A DNA stretch of 7,959 bases from NCBI GenBank assembly GCA_015523645.1, contig WAJY01000274.1, positions 1 to 7,959 of the forward strand. Direction: 5' to 3'. Below, in pieces: positions 6,003 through 7,959 of the stretch. The translations under genes and the position numbers were made by a program. The stretch's first letter is position 1; each line of letters opens with the position of its first letter. The stretch comes from Geoglobus sp. GTDB taxonomy: Archaea > Halobacteriota > Archaeoglobi > Archaeoglobales > Archaeoglobaceae. The notes under the pieces were generated by a model. That model worked only from the letters and a program-made list of their open reading frames with translations. It did not search any database and was not told where the DNA came from.

Positions 6003-6611
6003 GTGGAAAAGCTCCTCTCAAAAATAAAGGAATTGGGATGGTTCAGAAAATTGAGGATATATGGAGGAATGACCGATCTTTACTCAATTTCAAGACGGTA
6101 TTTTGTCATTGGATTCTTTGATGGGGTTCTTACAGTAATGGGCATGATTCTAGGTGCCCATTTAAGTGGTGAGGCTAGCAGAGAGCTAATAATATCTGCA
6201 GGCATAGCAACATCTCTGGCTTTGGGGATATCCAGTGGTTGGGGGGCTTTTGAGGCTGAGAGGGTTGAACAGAAGATTCTGGCTAGTGAGAAGAGAAAGG
6301 CACTTTTGAAGGCAGAGAATGAGCAATGCCTGATTGATGATGCCCACGAATTCACAATGAAGGTAGGATCGTTTGTTCATGCAGTTGCCCCCATACCTGC
6401 AGGCATGATTCCACTCATACCCTACGTTTTCTTCAAAGAAAGCACCGCATTTCTGATTGCAATTCCCCTGGGCTTGATTATGCTTTTTCTGGTTGGACTG
6501 TCCATGGGGAGGGTTGCCAAGGAGAACGTTCTCAAGTCAGGTGTCAGGATGGCGCTTGCAGGTTTGGCAACACTGGTCATAGTAACAGTTCTGAGCCCAT
6601 CTCATCTTTAG
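6003..6611 (+). CDS. VIT1/CCC1-family membrane protein, putative Fe2+/Mn2+ transporter
   Basis: A 202-residue membrane protein of the VIT1/CCC1 superfamily. The eukaryotic members move Fe2+ or Mn2+ into vacuoles. Five hydrophobic segments are visible at about 34-55, 61-82, 124-144, 149-169 and 180-198, the family count. RRYFVIGFFDGVLTVMG (31-47) is the first-helix signature with its conserved FDG (Asp40). Helix 2 runs into an acidic stretch with Glu84, Glu86 and Glu89, then Asp112, Asp113, His115 and Glu116, which may bind metal. This loop of about 40 residues is shorter than the cytoplasmic metal-binding domain of plant VIT1. A role in metal export or detoxification at the cell membrane is inferred. 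Start: ATG 5991 would add MWCI, but GTG 6003 has GGTG 4 nt upstream and fits the TATA-like element. ATG 6069 would cut into the conserved N-terminal block. Confidence 0.82.
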   Translation: MEKLLSKIKELGWFRKLRIYGGMTDLYSISRRYFVIGFFDGVLTVMGMILGAHLSGEASRELIISAGIATSLALGISSGWGAFEAERVEQKILASEKRKALLKAENEQCLIDDAHEFTMKVGSFVHAVAPIPAGMIPLIPYVFFKESTAFLIAIPLGLIMLFLVGLSMGRVAKENVLKSGVRMALAGLATLVIVTVLSPSHL

Positions 6612-6619
6612 CAGTTACA

Positions 6620-6631
6620 TTTTTGTTTTTT
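6620..6631 (+). terminator. T-rich tract after the VIT1-like gene
   Basis: TTTTTGTTTTTT begins 8 nt past the stop codon. A bipartite U-tract like this is a plausible archaeal factor-independent terminator, perhaps partial, since no promoter for malic enzyme is obvious in the 37-nt gap. Confidence 0.45.
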
Positions 6632-6638
6632 CAGTTAT

Positions 6639-6643
6639 GAGGT
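6639..6643 (+). promoter_or_regulatory. Ribosome binding site of malic enzyme
   Basis: GAGGT lies 5 nt before ATG 6649, at normal spacing, and supports that start. Confidence 0.6.
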
Positions 6644-6648
6644 AAAGC

Positions 6649-7941
6649 ATGGATGAGGAGATTAAAGAGAGGGCAATGAAGCTTCATAGAGAGTATGAGG
6701 GCAAGGTTGAAATAATGCCAAAGGTTCCGTTCAAAGGGCTTGATGATCTTGCATATTTCTATACACCAGGTGTGGCAGTTGCCTGTCAGGAAATAGAGAG
6801 AGATGGAGATCAGGCTTATGAGCTAACTTGGAAGTCAAACAGCGTTGCAATAGTTACGGATGGATCAAGAACACTGGGTTTGGGAGACGTTGGAAGCTTG
6901 GCATCACTTCCAGTGATGGAAGGAAAAGCCCTGATCTTCAAGCTGTTTGGAGGAGTTGATGCTGTTCCTATCCCGATAAACGAACATGACGCCAAAGAAT
7001 TCATCAAAATTGTGGAGAGAATATCTCCATCCTTTGGCGGAATAAATCTGGAGGACATAGAGAGCCCCAAATGCTTCTACATACTTGATGAGTTGAGAAA
7101 GAGACTTGAAGTCCCTGTCTGGCATGACGACCAGCAGGGAACAGCCACAGCTGTACTTGCTGGGCTTTTAGGCGCTTTGGACGTTGTTGGCAAGAGACTT
7201 GAGGAAGTGAGAATAGCTGTGATAGGTGTAGGGGCAGCAAATACCGCAGGAATAAGGCTTTTGATGAAGGCAGGCGTTGCTGAAGAGAACATAATAGCAG
7301 TGGACTCTAGGGGCATATTATACAAGGGCAGGAGAGATCTGAAAAAATCTCCACACAAGCTGGAGATTGCAGAGAAAACAAATCTCAAAGGATTGAAGGG
7401 TGGAATCAGAGAGGCGATGAAAGGGGCAGATGTTGTCATAGCTGCAAGCAAACCAGGTCCGGACACAATAAAGGAGGAATGGATAGAGGGGATGAATGAA
7501 GATGCGATCGTGTTTGCACTAGCCAATCCAGTTCCAGAAATTCTTCCTGAAAAAGCTCTTTCCGCAGGTGCAAGAATAGTTGGAACCGGAAGGAGTGACT
7601 ATCCGAATCAGGTGAACAATAGCCTCGTTTTTCCAGGAATCTTCAGGGGTGTTTTGACAGTCAGGGCAAAGAGAATTACAGATGAGCTTGCAATAGAGGC
7701 TTCGAAAGCATTGTATGAGCATGCAAAGCCGAAACTCAGTGAAAACTACATAATTCCTAGAATGGACGAGCTTGAAATTCATGAAAAAATAGCCATAAGG
7801 GTTGCAGAAAAAGCTGTGAGAGATGGAATTGCCAGAAGGGAGATGAAGAGGAGTGAGATTAGGAATGAAGTTCGGAGAATTCTTTCGTTAACAAGAAAGA
7901 AAATCGAGGCAATTTCGAAAGTCATTGGCATTCAGCAGTGA
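6649..7941 (+). CDS. Malic enzyme, NAD(P)-dependent, short prokaryotic type
   Basis: A 430-residue oxidative decarboxylase converting malate to pyruvate and CO2 with reduction of NAD(P). Catalytic Tyr38 is in YTPG (38-41) and the catalytic lysine is Lys93 in EGKALIFKLFGG. TDGS and LGLGD (70-80) follow the family pattern. Metal ligands are Glu135, Asp136 and Asp160/Asp161 in LEDIE and HDDQQGTA. The Rossmann nucleotide loop is GVGAANTAG (193-201). Asp219 at the end of the next strand (IIAVDSRG) favours NAD+ over NADP+, a weak inference. NQVNNSLVFPGIFRG (320-334) closes the active site. The usual PTA-like domain of long bacterial MaeB (about 750 residues) is absent, so this is the short, complete form. 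It follows the VIT1-like gene by 37 nt with a T-tract between, so co-transcription is possible but not assured. Confidence 0.95.
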   Translation: MDEEIKERAMKLHREYEGKVEIMPKVPFKGLDDLAYFYTPGVAVACQEIERDGDQAYELTWKSNSVAIVTDGSRTLGLGDVGSLASLPVMEGKALIFKLFGGVDAVPIPINEHDAKEFIKIVERISPSFGGINLEDIESPKCFYILDELRKRLEVPVWHDDQQGTATAVLAGLLGALDVVGKRLEEVRIAVIGVGAANTAGIRLLMKAGVAEENIIAVDSRGILYKGRRDLKKSPHKLEIAEKTNLKGLKGGIREAMKGADVVIAASKPGPDTIKEEWIEGMNEDAIVFALANPVPEILPEKALSAGARIVGTGRSDYPNQVNNSLVFPGIFRGVLTVRAKRITDELAIEASKALYEHAKPKLSENYIIPRMDELEIHEKIAIRVAEKAVRDGIARREMKRSEIRNEVRRILSLTRKKIEAISKVIGIQQ

Positions 7942-7959
7942 TTACATTCTCGACAAACC
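7942..7959 (-). CDS. Possible 3' end of a convergent gene (partial)
   Basis: The minus strand is open from the window edge for five codons (GLSRM) to a TAA at 7942-7944, directly against the malic-enzyme stop. The same TGA-TTA junction without a spacer occurs at 786-791 between the hydrolase and gctB. Five codons are no real evidence, so this is only a pointer to what may lie beyond the window. Confidence 0.15.
   Translation of the reverse strand, partial: GLSRM

Noticed and set aside
7077..7526. 149-codon minus-strand frame inside malic enzyme
   Set aside because: Antisense shadow of the Rossmann domain of a clear malic-enzyme gene; its Ser/Pro/Ala-rich translation is typical of such shadows.
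1..7959. Mobile element, CRISPR array, toxin-antitoxin or defence system
   Set aside because: No transposase or integrase motifs, no spaced direct repeats and no toxin-sized gene pairs were seen; all long frames are accounted for by ordinary genes.

Overview
The window reads as euryarchaeal chromosome, most likely from the Archaeoglobales (Archaeoglobus, Ferroglobus or Geoglobus). The support is a proteasome-activating nucleotidase (PAN), an archaeal MBF1 with an N-terminal zinc ribbon, TATA/BRE-like elements upstream of genes, Shine-Dalgarno motifs of the GGAGGTGA type, and a CoA-transferase pair of the kind expected in acid- or aromatic-degrading anaerobes. The order is inferred from remembered similarity of the PAN sequence. 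The genus cannot be fixed from sequence alone.

Layout: eight complete genes fill nearly all of the window, with changes of strand almost everywhere. (1) 33-788 (+) is an alpha/beta hydrolase, apparently coupled by an ATGA overlap to a gene that ends at base 36. (2) 789-2554 (-) is a two-gene operon for a family I CoA-transferase, subunit A then B, convergent with the hydrolase and with no spacer. (3) 2759-3979 (-) is PAN. (4) 4089-4565 (+) is MBF1, divergent from PAN across a 109-bp spacer with one symmetric TATA box. (5) 4546-5952 (-) is cysteinyl-tRNA synthetase, whose 3' end overlaps that of MBF1 by 20 bp. (6) 6003-6611 (+) is a five-helix VIT1/CCC1-type membrane protein, divergent from cysS across a very short spacer with a palindromic TATA-like element. 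(7) 6649-7941 (+) is a malic enzyme.

How the genes work together: PAN, MBF1 and CysRS are protein-quality-control and information-processing genes. Malic enzyme and the CoA-transferase are central and acid metabolism, and the VIT1-like protein is a putative Fe2+/Mn2+ transporter. No shared pathway joins the block. The hydrolase and CoA-transferase could both act on acyl-CoA or ester intermediates, but their convergent arrangement gives only weak support.

No mobile element, CRISPR array, tRNA, rRNA, toxin-antitoxin or defence gene was seen. I found no clear new system. The points worth a second look are regulatory or structural: an exact 13-bp inverted repeat bracketing the PAN gene, shared bidirectional promoters, a phenylalanine in place of tyrosine in PAN's C-terminal proteasome-docking motif, a perfect hairpin beside the cysS/MBF1 overlap, and two good start sites in the CoA-transferase A subunit.
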